From: Chromobotia macracanthus
Lineage: Eukaryota > Chordata > Actinopteri > Cypriniformes > Botiidae
NCBI GenBank assembly: GCA_036877525.1
Contig: JAZGTH010000098.1
Location: 1,302,001 to 1,366,000 of the forward strand
Length of the DNA: 64,000 bases
Direction of reading: 5' to 3'
The position numbers were made by a program, and so were the translations under genes. The notes under the pieces were generated by a model. It was not told the origin of the DNA. It ran no database searches and was given only the letters and a program-made list of their open reading frames with translations. Below, one piece after another: positions 22,540-35,660 of this stretch; the first letter of the stretch is position 1, and each line of letters opens with the position of its first letter.

Positions 22540-22990
22540 TGGGTTATAATCTGCCACATGCTAATTCTGGATGCTTATTAAAGGTTTTCTAAAAATACCC
22601 TGTGAATGTACCCTGCTGACTGTATTTGCAAACATGGCCTTATATACCATGACCTGCAGATCTAAAAGTAGATGCCCCCCTCCGTCCAGTAGCCTCCGGT
22701 GAAATTCGTAGACATCATAGGCCAATGGTGGGCCCCTGCCTTTGAAATAGCCACAGCCAACCTGCTGAGCTGCATGGGTTCTCATGTGGCTGCGCAGAGG
22801 ATCCAATGGGATTTCCTAAACCACATGTGTTTGAAATCCAAAGGGGGGGCGCACTGTTCTCTGACCCTGCAGCCACAGAGATGCACAGCTGGTGCTGTGG
22901 CGGGCCCTCATACAATGCTATGGTAACAGACGCAAAAGAGAATTCCATCAATAAATAATGCAAAGCGGACATTCAGCACGACATTCATTA
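22540..22990. promoter_or_regulatory. Repeat-free complex island, possible conserved element
   Basis: Balanced base composition amid AT-rich DNA, no repeats. A minus frame (22806-22561) begins MDPLRSHMRTHAAQQ, superficially like a zinc-finger helix, but lacks paired cysteines and histidines. Conservation cannot be judged here. Confidence 0.25.
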
Positions 22991-24301
22991 TGAATTAAAT
23001 AGCCATGCACTCTACTGGTTTACGAAAATCTGACACATGCTGACAGGTCAAATAAAGATGGATGATTTTCAACTCCATCACAAACTCCATTTGTGTGTCA
23101 AACTATACTTACTAACTATAACTTTACAAGGCTTTATTTTTTTTTATTTATTTTTTTTTTAAATTTAATCCCATAACACATTTTTTATAAGACATAAGAA
23201 ATTAAAAGAATTAAATATTAATAAGTAAAAAAACTCTATGTTTTATATATTTGTCACCATGGGACAATCCTCAAACAACCCACACCATCAACTGGAAAAG
23301 CAAACAATTGATATTTAAAAAAATAGCTTTAAATATTTATAAAGAAATGTTAGCTTTAAATTCTCATAAGAAGTGCTTTGTAGTTTCTTTAAAAACACGT
23401 AATAAAGCTATATTATGACATCTGTTTCATAGAATGACTTATTGGCAAACTGAAATGAGATTTTATCATGCTTAAGATAAACTGTGAGGTAAGATAGAGA
23501 AATATCTAATTGAGTTTCTGGGCTCCTTTGTTATATTGGGAGAGGAAGAACTCATCACGGTAGCCAAGACTATTTTTCACAGCAGCTAATTATCCTCTTT
23601 CCCTCTTATTCTCCCACACTTTCTCTGTGCCATCAGAGTTCTGTTCGTTACATGATGTTCAGACTTCATGACACCTCTGAGCTCCAGTCCCCAGGCACAT
23701 AGCCCCGCCTTCTTCTTTCTCTCTCTATCTCTCTGTATTTCCATCCAAAATGATGCTTCGTGTGCCGCCTCGTCTTGCGAATGTTAGTTAGCAGTCACAG
23801 GGAGATGCTGTGTGTGCACGTTTTAAAATAAAAGAGATGCATGCATCGGTGGTGAACTGCGCTCGCTTCAGTGTGTGTACATAACACCTGGGTGTGTGTG
23901 TGAGGTAGATTGACAGTCTTTTGTTTAAGTAGGGATGGTTAGCGCAGATGTTCTTGCTGCGTGTTTCCGCGTACCAGCGTAACTGACATCTCTTGAGCGC
24001 CGGGTCTGTTCGCGCGTCTGTCTTCAGTGTATCTGAGCATGTGGGGAGAGTCACATGTTCTCACTGAGTTCTCCAGCCTGTCTGCTTACCTGGCCGTTGC
24101 CATGGGAACAGTCAGACAGTGGCAGACTCTGCACCATTGTCCTCAGAGGATTCACAGAACAGGTCTCCGAGCACCAAACACTCCAGAACATGCTGCAATA
24201 CTCCAGCACAGAGCGCTCACTCCATCCTGTCATGTTCCTGTCTCAGATTGGTCAATGGACCTGTAAAACACGTTCAGTCCTTTACGTTTAATTTATGTCT
24301 T
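22991..24301. other. Non-coding stretch, CpG-richer near 23.75-24.06 kb
   Basis: T-rich run at 23135-23165. Segment 23750-24060 has more CpG than its flanks, possibly a promoter. No convincing exon. Confidence 0.3.
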
Positions 24302-24572
24302 TAAAGGGATAGTTCACTCAGAAATGAAAACTCTGTCATTATCTATTCACCCGATTGTTGTTCTTATGAAGGTTTAGAATAGTAGTTGTGTGCTCACAAG
24401 TAGTATGGACTACTTTTATGATGCTTTTCATAGTGCTTGGCAGTAAAAATCATCATTGGCTTGCATGTTTGTCTAAATGTATTTTTGTGTTACACAGAAG
24501 AAAGTCATCAGCGTAAAGTTTTGGAAACATATGAGGGCGAGTCAATGATAATAGATGACTTGTGCCTTTAAG
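24302..24572 (+). mobile_element. 'gatagttcac' repeat, best copy
   Basis: Opens taaagggatagttcactcag and continues 'aaatgaaaactctgtcatt', 'ctattcaccc', the standard head of a family I know to be abundant in cyprinids; the later 'cacagaagaaagtcat' block also fits. Right end worn. Confidence 0.8.
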
Positions 24573-24960
24573 AGTCTTCTTTGCTTCTTGTTTGAGTTAC
24601 AATGAATATGGGTTAGTGTATTTGAAAGACACAAGTATACTTTTCACCACTTTGTTTACTCAGTATTACTCAGCTTTCCCATCTTGCACTGTATGTCCAA
24701 TCAACTTTTGCTAGGTCAAAATAGATTAAAGCTGTGAAACACAGTCGTCTATTATGCTTCCTGTGTAAGACGATGTCACATCATTTATTACCCAGAGAAC
24801 GAGAATGCAAGAGGCTTAGTAAATAAAGGGCCCTGTGTGAGAGACCCAAAAAAGGGGGTAGTGAGCGCAATTGTTTTGTCTCTTTGTGACTCTAAAAGGC
24901 AGTGCTGGACCCATCTTGTGAATGTATAGGCGTTGGGAGGGTCTCCAGCGGCGAACTTTT

Positions 24961-24990
24961 GGGTGGGGTGGGGGGGTGTGTGTGGGGGGG
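24961..24990 (+). repeat. G-rich tract, possible G-quadruplex
   Basis: Four runs of at least three G within 30 bp (GGG, GGGG, then two runs of seven). Confidence 0.7.
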
Positions 24991-25557
24991 CCCTGAGGCG
25001 CGTGAGGATTTATTGTGCGAAGAATGTATTCTGCTGACGACGACACAACAAGATGTTCCAGGCTTTATCGCACCAGTTGCACACTTTTCTCCTTTGTGTT
25101 TTGTCAGCTGCCCTGCACTGGTTATGGGGGATAGCTGGGGTTCAGAAAGGGTGTGTGTCAAAGTTTGTGTGTGTGGAGTGGGAGAGAATTGGACACAGGC
25201 ATTTTCTTCTAGCATTCGTAATGCAAAGTCAGTGCCTTCTGCCACTTACCCACACACACATACATACCCAGGGGGTAAATTGGGCCGAAGAAGCATTCCT
25301 GTACTTATAAGAAAGAGAACAATTATTATTTATTATTACAATTTTGACGGTTTGTTTGAAAAGCACAATTTCCATTGCAATAGGCTACTCAGTTACTGTA
25401 TATTAATAATGTATTACTGTGTTGTAGTGCCAGATACATAATGTTTGGATTGCAAAAAAAAAAAAGATTCGATAGATATGTTTTTTTACCTTTAGCTCTC
25501 CAAACACTTACAAACACACATAAATCTGCACACCAGCGCACACACACCCTGTCCCAG

Positions 25558-25632
25558 CTGCAGATTGGTGTGCCACGGGTGAAGCAGGAAGCCGAGGCAG
25601 AAGAGGAGGAAAGGAATCCCACAGTCATCCTG
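25558..25632 (+). CDS. Candidate internal coding exon with acidic stretch
   Basis: Acceptor accctgtcccag (or a CAG six bases later), donor CTG|GTTAGT. 25 codons in phase 0: LQIGVPRVKQEAEAEEEERN then PTVIL. High G/C at third positions and a plausible peptide, with a VKQE motif of the kind seen at sumoylation sites (psi-K-x-E). Without the donor the frame would end 9 residues later (VSGDHNISM, stop). I do not recognise the protein. E-rich low-complexity DNA can look coding by chance, so moderate to low certainty. Confidence 0.4.
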
Positions 25633-25679
25633 GTTAGTGGAGACCACAACATCAGCATGTGATTCCCACTAACATCCAC

Positions 25680-27294
<1,615 letters not shown>

Positions 27295-27547
27295 AAGGGA
27301 ACATTCGCAACATTGGCCAACATTTTCAGAACCTCAGCTAGCATTCTCTAAAAGTTAGTAGAACGTTATGCATTATATATCAGAAATATTATTCTTAAGT
27401 TGTTAATGGAACATTTCAACGTTTAGACATTGCAACATCTACAAACTGGACGTCTGGAACCTTCCTACAATGTTCAAAATAGCATTTTTGTTACTTAATG
27501 GAAACATTGGGGAAACGTTCTTACAACCTAAAACTGTAAGCTGGGTT
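27295..27547 (-). mobile_element. CCCAGCTAACA family copy 2 (inverted, left end lost)
   Basis: 'gaacattcgcaacattggcc' to 'cctaaaactgtaagctgggt' is the reverse of the 18952 copy; the outer left end is worn. Confidence 0.75.
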
Positions 27548-27837
27548 GTATGCAGAGCCTGGGCTTGGCAGCGTGCCACTGAATGAAGACAATGGATGAG
27601 TTTGTTCTTCTGTCAGCAATCTCCAGATCACCCGTCACATCACACAGCATCCATTCAATCACACCCTCACCAGCATTTGGAGAAGTGCTTTATAGATGGG
27701 CTGCTGTCTGATGTGTATCCTTAAAGTTTTGCTTTGATGTGATCTAATACTTTGCTCAAGACAAACCCGTATAAAACATTAAAACACTTCATAATGCCTG
27801 TTCATTATTTGTGACCTACATGTGTGTATTTGGATAT

Positions 27838-27935
27838 AAGGAACAGTTCACTCAAAAATTAAGTTTCCTTATGAATTACTCAACCTCATTTTTTTACAAA
27901 ACTAAATGTTTTATTTCTTGGACACTTGGACATTC
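27838..27935 (+). mobile_element. 'gatagttcac' repeat, head fragment
   Basis: 'aaggaacagttcactcaaaa' then 'actcaacctcatt'; only the first ~100 bp is kept. Confidence 0.5.
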
Positions 27936-30379
27936 TGCTGTTAATAACGTTTTCATAACTTTGATATTTCACTAGTATTAACTGTAAATAACTTATAGTA
28001 CTAACTATAACTATACTAACTATAACTTTGCAACTACCTATCAGCTGTTAGAGTTATTAGAGTATTAGGGGACTGTGTGCTTAATATCTGCTAACACTAC
28101 ATCTGCAGCTCCATCTGCAACAGATTTTCAACTTACTATAAGTAACTTTGCAAGTACATCAGCTTATTCTACTAACCCAAACCATAACCCAGCAGTCCAC
28201 TAATGACTGTTGATAATCCAGTTGAAATGTAGTTGCAAATTAATGACAGTTAGTTGAAAAGTAGTTGACAAAGTTAGTATAATGTCCAGAGTGGATAATC
28301 AAAATATGGTGTTACCGTAATACATGAAAGTAAATAATATTTGGATGTGCTGTCCCTTTAAATTATTCTTCACTCACAAAGATTCATCATTCTTTCTCTT
28401 TTTCCTCATATACTCTGGGCCTGTGTCCCAGAAGGCAGTGTAGCCTTGTGGAAGCTAGCAAACTGGCAGGAGACACCAGTTTCTTCTGCCTGTATTCAGC
28501 CTGCTCTGCCTTCAGCCTTTCCCTGTTTTAGCGCTCCCTCATTGTACTGTACACTCTGATCTAGACAGATTATCTCTGGCAAGGCAATGATGCAGACAGA
28601 TTATCGCTTTTCTCCTTCCACTGGCCGAAGTGGCTCCTAACTGACCCAGTCATCAATATTTACCGTCTCGAGGGAGGTGAACAGAAGCATTGACTCCATA
28701 TGTACCTCAGTAAGATGTTCTGTTCATGTACATTCAGGTCAGTGAGTATTATAGCTTTCATTGTTGGAAGGACACTGAAGCACCTATTCCCCAGTAGCAA
28801 CATATGCGTGCTGTACCCCTGAAGGCACTTAATCAGTCTTGCATTTTGGGTTCAAAGGTCATGATCTTGAAAAATGCATAACACAAAAGCCTTGTGTCTT
28901 ATAACCAGGTTTTGACCTTATTACTAGGCACTGTTAACAGCACATTTAGTTTTGCTTGTATTGTAGCATAGGTCTATGTATGTTTATTTAGGGATTAAGG
29001 AAGTGATTAAGTAAGACATAGGTCATGCCAGATTGAAAAAACAAAGATCTTCTAAATCAGGGAGAAGAAAATAAAAAGGAGGAACTCAACCAGAGAGAGG
29101 CTTAGTGTCTTTGGAGCTAAAAAAGGCCTGTGGGTTTGTTCATTCTCCTTGACCTGCTCTATATTTAGCTCAATCCCGTGGTTTTTCTGACTGACTGGGC
29201 ACTGGTCATTTGCGTGATTATAACAATGCTTCACTTTTTGGCAGCATGTATATACAGGGAATTATAATGGAGCCGTTTTGTGGAGTTTATTTGGACAGAA
29301 ACAGTCCGGTAAACACATAATACATCCTAAGAGGCAGCTTTAGTGATGTTTCATAGTTAATTATTTGGTGTTTGTTTCTATTCTTGTTTACAGTTCTTCT
29401 GAACAGAATGCAAGCATTTTTGAGTTAATTTGACATACAAAAATATAAATAATTATCACAAACGTTTTGTTCATAAAACCTCTGGAAATTTCATTAGCCC
29501 ATGGACAGATCACTTTATAGTGCAAGTGTCACAATAATTCGGGCATATGGTTGCCAGGGCAACTGTGACATCACTGCAGACATAGTGATGCATGAAAATT
29601 CAAATAGCAGGGGAGCGGTTGCTAGGCAACCTAAACTCAGAGAAGTCATGAGGCAAATAGCCAAACTGATCTTGGTCTTGTGAACACAGTGTACTTGAGT
29701 GGCGCGCCGTGGGTCTGTTAGCCTACTATTGGCTCAGGCTGGACTTCCCACTGTGTGGGGGAAAAATAGCTTATAGTTCATTTGTAAATCAGTGCTGCAA
29801 AAAAACCCTCAAACAGCTTCTATTGCAATGTAAAAATGCAAATAATTTTAGTCTTTTTCTTAGTATTTTTTTAGCACATTTAATTATTATTGGCTTTTTT
29901 AAACCTGTTAGTACAAAATCCCCACCAGACTTGATTGTAACCCAACATTAAACTAAAACAATCTGACCTGCAAAATCAGATTGTCTAAGTATTAGCCATA
30001 TGTGGGTTATTGATGATCTGGCCTGTGCATACACGCACACCCGCGCTGGTGGAGGCTTGGTCGGGACACAGGCTCCGTGACTCAGAATGAGGTCACTGCA
30101 TTTCTCCCACTGCTTAGTGGGACACTGTTCTCTCTCATGACTCAGATCTGGCAGCGGAGTTGTGAATGAACAGTGTCTCATCATCGTCTGTATCATCGGT
30201 GCTGTATAAAGAGGGCGATTACCGCTCGCTGCAGGATCGTGACACACTCTACACCTACCACCTGTCAAATCAGACTCACACACACAGGAAAACAGAACAG
30301 AGAGAACCAGTACAGCAAGGCTGGCAGTCATGTTCAAGTGCACATCCTAGAGATAAAGTATTCTAGTGCTTTCTACTAC
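27936..30379. other. Non-coding stretch with a complex island at 28.43-28.70 kb
   Basis: 28430-28700 is repeat-free and higher in GC (includes agacagattatc twice, at about 28562 and 28594), a possible conserved element. The rest is AT-rich; GT/TAACTATA-type low complexity near 27990-28030. Confidence 0.3.
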
Positions 30380-30500
30380 TGTTCCTGTAGCTTAACTGGT
30401 AGAGTGTTGTGTTAGCAGCGCAAAAGGTTGTGGGTTCGATTCCCAGGGAACACATGTACTGACAAAATGTATAACTGTTATGCCAAATGCATAAATGTAC
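30380..30500 (+). mobile_element. tRNA-derived SINE
   Basis: TAGCTTAACTGG (A box, 30388-30399), GGTTCGATTCC (B box, 30433-30443), short body, tail 'tgccaaatgcataaatgtac' (30481-30500). Same family as the 5.2 kb copies. The arm between boxes is tRNA-like, but the tail marks it as a SINE, not a tRNA gene. Confidence 0.75.
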
Positions 30501-33500
30501 TTCTGGGCTCATAAGAGTTTGCATTTAATTCTGGGGGAATCTACAGCAGTTTAAAACAGTTTCACTGGTGCTGATGAGGTGATACACATGTTAGAGGTGA
30601 AGTGCTGCGTGTCACCCCTACAGTATGTGTGTGTATAGTGCATATGTGTGTACAACTCTAATAGGATTCCCTTTCCTGATAATACTTGTGTGGATCCTGA
30701 ATACACACAGCATGTTACTATAATTTTTTATTACAGATTATGACATGCACACACATTAGAGAATTTTATTGTACTGCTGTTAGTTCTAAATTTCAGATCT
30801 CAAATATCTTGACATGTAAACAAAACCTCACATGTCCTGATATTTCACTCCAAAATCAAAAGAAAAAAAAAGTGAAATAATATTTCTGTCAAGAAAATGC
30901 GTTTTCATGACATTTCTAATGGAATTGTCCCACGAAAATGATGAGGTCTGTCTTGCAGACCTATTACAGTATTTATTTCAGTATTTGTCTCAGTATATAA
31001 ACAATCCTTTGTGCAACAAAAGATAGGTTTCTGTTCCAGAAGACGTTTTTAATTATGACCTGCAAGCCACAAGGTCTGAGTGATCTTGCTATTGGGTAGT
31101 CAAAGTAAATCTTTTCTAGCACAAAGTTAACAATATATTGTTGAAGAACAGCTTTAGATTTAACAGTAAACATTTACAAAAAGCTACAAAATGTTACAAA
31201 AATGTTTTTTACAATCTACTGTAATACTGTATTTTGCTATGAATTGTGGAAGCAGCTAAATGTAAATTTAAAAAAATTTCAGCAGTGCAGCAGTATGTTT
31301 TTTTTTTTACAGTTGAATTGTACTTTACCTACTGGCAATTGAACTAAAATGGCCAGTAAGATACTGTACATTTTACAATACTTTTTTTAGAGTGCAGTTA
31401 TATCATGCAAAAGCATTGAAAATAATGTAATGACTTTCCACCAGCCACAGCCAAACCCTCGCATGGCTTACCCGGAGACCTACACGAGTTTGACTCTGAT
31501 GTAACTGTTCCTGCACACACATGACTTCATCTCTCTCCTGAGCATGTGTCAAAACAGCAGCCTGCTGGAATAATCATTTAGAGTATTTTTTGGCACACAC
31601 GGCTGTGATTCATCTTGTTCCGAAAGTTCACATTTTTAAGGAGATGATGTTTTGTTCCACTGTGGTTGATGTTCCAATTCCAGTAATCTGGCAGAAAAAT
31701 AAATGGGCGGCACTGAACAGCAATGCCTTAAGCTCCTCCCAGTCGACTGATAGAAATCTCCCAGTCGACTGATAGAAATCATCTACAACCTCTGCGCAGC
31801 CACTGTTACATTATTACAGACCGCAATGACCTGAATTTAATTTACAGCCTGTATATTGCCTGTGTATTACAGGAACACATCAGTCCCTGTTTTATGTTAT
31901 TACACTAAAAGCCTATGCATTTACAGGCTTCCTTTTCAGAATAACACTCTGTTCTCTCATATAACTACGTATTTGCCATTATACCTCATGCTGATTTGTT
32001 TTGCCGTAAACAGATACGTACTCAGTGCATTTTACTGTAACTGAACAGTAAGTTGGTGTAGTTAAAGTGATCTTTCATCTGTAACTCATCTTCTGCCTTC
32101 ATTGAGTCATACACACCCTCAGCACCGTGTGTAATCTTCACTCGCTGTGCACCGCTGGAGAATGACTCAGCTGTTACATGATCACTCTGCGTGAGCTCCC
32201 CAGCCAGCCTGCAGGCCCTGCCCCCTTTATTCACCTGCACTGATGTCATTAGTTATGCACGAGGTGGGGGGGCGGAGTGGGCCCTGTGAATCGTGCCATT
32301 CACCAATTGAAAGCCAGTTCTGTAAAAGTGGGCGTATCTGATCTTGAGTCATTCTGCTGTGGTGTGTGCATAGCAACGGGCACAATAGAGTTTTTTCTAC
32401 ATGAGATTACACTGAATTGGAGTTGTAGCATTGTTATTGTTTAAGGTAATGTCATGGCAACAATAGTTGTATTCAATATGTTTTGTGGAGGTTTCAAATA
32501 GTGATGAGATTGCTTTTGGTTGCTAGGGATTAGACAAATTTAGGCTCATTTAGACTGTGTTGTGACTCTTTTTATACAAAACCCCACAATAATTTTTTCT
32601 GCTAATTTAAAACATCCTGTTATAGATTATTGTATTGCCTCTAAAACACATATATTGTAAAGGGGAAAATGTACAGTCATTATAATAAAATAAACCCTGA
32701 CAGGGTGACCGAGACGCCAGTGAAAACGGACAATGAGTAATCCTGTTTATTACATAAAAATATTGATTTGAGATAAAAATTATTTCATCGCTTGTAGATT
32801 ATCTTAAAGCGCCTCCTAAGAAACTGGCGCACCCATTGTAAGAAAATTGGCCCTCGTTTAGAACAAGAGCCAATTATACAGTCTGGTGGTCATTATACAA
32901 AAGTATCTGACCGCAGAATGTCACAATTGACCAATCATAATCAAGTACTCCAGAGTGCCATATAATAAGCTGTAAATAACACTGTGGCGCAGTGGGCCAA
33001 TAAAAATCTATTTGTGTTTTTGTTCTCTGGAGGGCCCTGCAAGTAACCCTTGCTGGAGATATTATCCCTATATTATTTAACAATGCTTTTCCCCATAAAT
33101 CTTTATATCAGTACAGTCTTTAGCACAGTGTTTGCCATTAAGTTGGTAGAATGTTCGAGAATAGACTTTTGAGGCCCTCTGTGACTCTACAAAACACTTC
33201 AGTGGATTTAGTATAGGATGCGTATGTGTATAAGAAGGGTAGAGGTGTGTGCAGTGTGACGTGTATTGAAGGCCAAAGTTCTCTCAGTACACGAGAGGCA
33301 CACGCTGTCGACACAGCTGTTGGCCCTGGTTAATGACTGCTTTAATCTTACACTGTGTGTGTGTGATTATGTGTCATATCAGTGCATGGGTTTGTATGTG
33401 TATGGAGAGAGGTGTGTTGTACATGATTAATGTGTTGTGTAGTCTATTTCAGATGTGTTTGCTGACTTAGTAGTAAGCTAGTATACATTGCCTTATCAGT

Positions 33501-34590
33501 TCTAATTATGTAACCGGTTAGGGGAGTTGTTTACTCATATACGCAATATACACGTGCACACACGCACACAAATAAATACATACACATTTTTCTACACATT
33601 TTGGCCTAACTGCATTTTTGCCAGCTGACACCCAGTGTTGTGGCCTGTATAAATGGCACAACAACTTTTTTTGACATCTGACTTGAATTACCAGTAAGGG
33701 GCACATTATTTTTAGGACACTCCCCATATGAGTGTCTGTGTTTCTTTGTGGCCACCTGGGTATGAGGAAAGAAGAACTCCACAGGTGTCTGAACAATGTT
33801 GTCTGAACTCTCCCAGGTGTCTGCTTAATCCTTACTGGTAAAATGAGGGTGTGTTGTGAGCAATTATATCTCTGTTTGTGTGTGTCCCCAAATAACCTTT
33901 GTTACACAATGTCCTCTGATGTACAGTAGTAGACCTTAGAGTAGACACCATATTCATTTACATGAACAAAAACAAATATGTGAGGGAGAGAGATACAGTA
34001 CAGTATGTTTAATTCACTGTCACTGTCACCATGTTTTTTTGGGGAGGAAAGAGATGGTGTTTTTTTTTTTTTTTGCAACAGCACAGCCTAATTCATGAAA
34101 AATTAAATGTGCATTTTATGTTTTAATAGGGTGTCTAATGATTAATTAGCATACATAAACATCACTGAAGCCCAGTGTTTATATAACAGCTCTTTTCAGA
34201 ATATACTGTGCCTGAAAAGAGAGTGTCAGTCTTCATAGGTCGAACAGATGAAACTCAAGCAGCCGAGCACTGACCTGTGAGGTCATAAACATAGAAACAA
34301 GAGGCCTATTGCCTGGAATGAAACCATCTGCCTCTTTGCACTGACTCCTCCACAGATTTTAAAGAGCCCAGTGGTTTATTAATTAGTATTATTGTTATGA
34401 AAAGGTACAAACCCCCTCCCCTATTTGTGGTCAACTAGTAAAGGATTTTACAATAGCTGAGTCTTAAATTTAGATATTCGGGCACTCCTAAAACTTTAAT
34501 ATGTGGTTACATGTAAAAACCCCCACACAAATCATTGCATTTTTCTTAATAGGTCATGAAACAGGCACATAGTAGCTATATTTAGTGCCA
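30501..34590. other. Non-coding stretch with repeat scraps
   Basis: 31196-31397 is AT-rich with 'ttacagt'/'actgtaa' type motifs typical of cyprinid DNA elements. 31737-31780 holds a two-copy 22-bp tandem repeat. CpG/GC-richer patch 32090-32350. No exon accepted. Confidence 0.35.
31737..31780. repeat. 22-bp tandem duplication
   Basis: tcccagtcgactgatagaaa plus tc, present twice back to back without change. Confidence 0.95.
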
Positions 34591-34909
34591 ACCCGGCTAA
34601 CAAGGAACGTTCTTGGAATGTTGGCTAACATTCTCTAAAAGTTCTCTTATACTCTTATTATCCAAAAATGTTCTTGCAGTAACGTTCTTAAGATGTTTTT
34701 TGTTGTAATATATCACATATCAAAAACGTTATTAAGTAGCTGTGTAAAAATGTTACAAATTAAAGAATGTTTCAAAAATGTTCTTATAACCAAGCAATAA
34801 CATTAATACATTGTATAAAAAAACTGATGTCTTGAATGTTCCTAGAACTTTTGTTACTAAACTGAAACGTTAGGGAAACGTTCTTATAAGCTAAAAGTGT
34901 TAACTGGGA
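34591..34909 (-). mobile_element. CCCAGCTAACA family copy 3 (inverted)
   Basis: Starts acccggctaacaaggaacgt and ends 'gttaactggg'; both termini present with one or two changes each. Confidence 0.8.
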
Positions 34910-34989
34910 GTGTCTTGTGGCATTCAAGACCAGGGCTGCATACACATTTTGCTGCATGAGTGAAGATTGCACTGGTTTGGAGTCAGCTA

Positions 34990-35660
34990 TTAGTGTCGAG
35001 TAACCTGACTCTGAGTCCGTTCAGATCACATGGAGGCAGGCCAGGACAATGCCTGTGGGCTCATCACAGTTTATTATATCTCCCTATGCTGAAAAGCAAT
35101 TCTCTCTCTTATAATTAGCCTCTCATAGATAAAAAAAACTTGCCACGTAAAACAACTGTTAATTGCGACGGACACTCCAGCATTTATTACAGTCTTAAAT
35201 CAGCCTCCTTCTCTCTCTCTTTCCCTTCATGAGGATGATATTTGTGCGCCATTAGCTAAATGTTGCCATTGAGACAGTGCTGCATGAATGCACCCATCTG
35301 TAAAATGTACCATCTCTTTCTCACAGAAACAATTACAGACCATTTGCATTTATGGAAAATGCGGTCGCAGTGCATAAAACGTGGACAGCTCTGTGTGCCA
35401 AACTTGGCGTGTGTTGATGCTGTATGAATATTTCATGATATGGCCTGGAACAGCATAAGAGTGCAGGCTTCGTAATTTGTATCAGCTGTCAGTCAAAACA
35501 CCATTAATTAGCAGAATTGTAAGATAAACAAAATATTTCCATCGTAATCAAGAGTGGCATTGCTAGCGGTATTGCACTGTATTTATGCAATACGGTAATC
35601 TGCGACTAAAGCTTTCACACTATGTTTCTGATTAATGAAATTAGCAACAGTGCAACTGTA
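34990..35660. promoter_or_regulatory. Candidate conserved non-coding element
   Basis: Repeat-free, even composition, rich in homeodomain/POU type motifs: ATTTGCAT octamer at 35342-35349, CATTAATTAG near 35502, 'gattaatgaaattag' near 35630. Such density is typical of developmental enhancers. Conservation is inferred from texture only. Confidence 0.3.

Noticed and set aside
22561..22806. Zinc-finger-like 'LRSHMRTH' on the minus strand
   Set aside because: The cysteine pair and spacing of a C2H2 finger are missing; likely chance within a complex non-coding island.
24902..25441. Longest plus-strand reading frame (179 codons)
   Set aside because: It spans G-, GT- and CA-rich low-complexity DNA that lacks stops by composition; no domain, no codon bias, and it ends in AT-rich random sequence.
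30380..30453. Functional tRNA gene
   Set aside because: Followed by a SINE body and the tail 'tgccaaatgcataaatgtac'; best explained as a SINE head.
31449..31520. Exon-like text after ccaccag (PQPNPRMAYPETYTSLTLM, stop)
   Set aside because: Weak pyrimidine tract, a second frame is also open, and no partner exon is visible.
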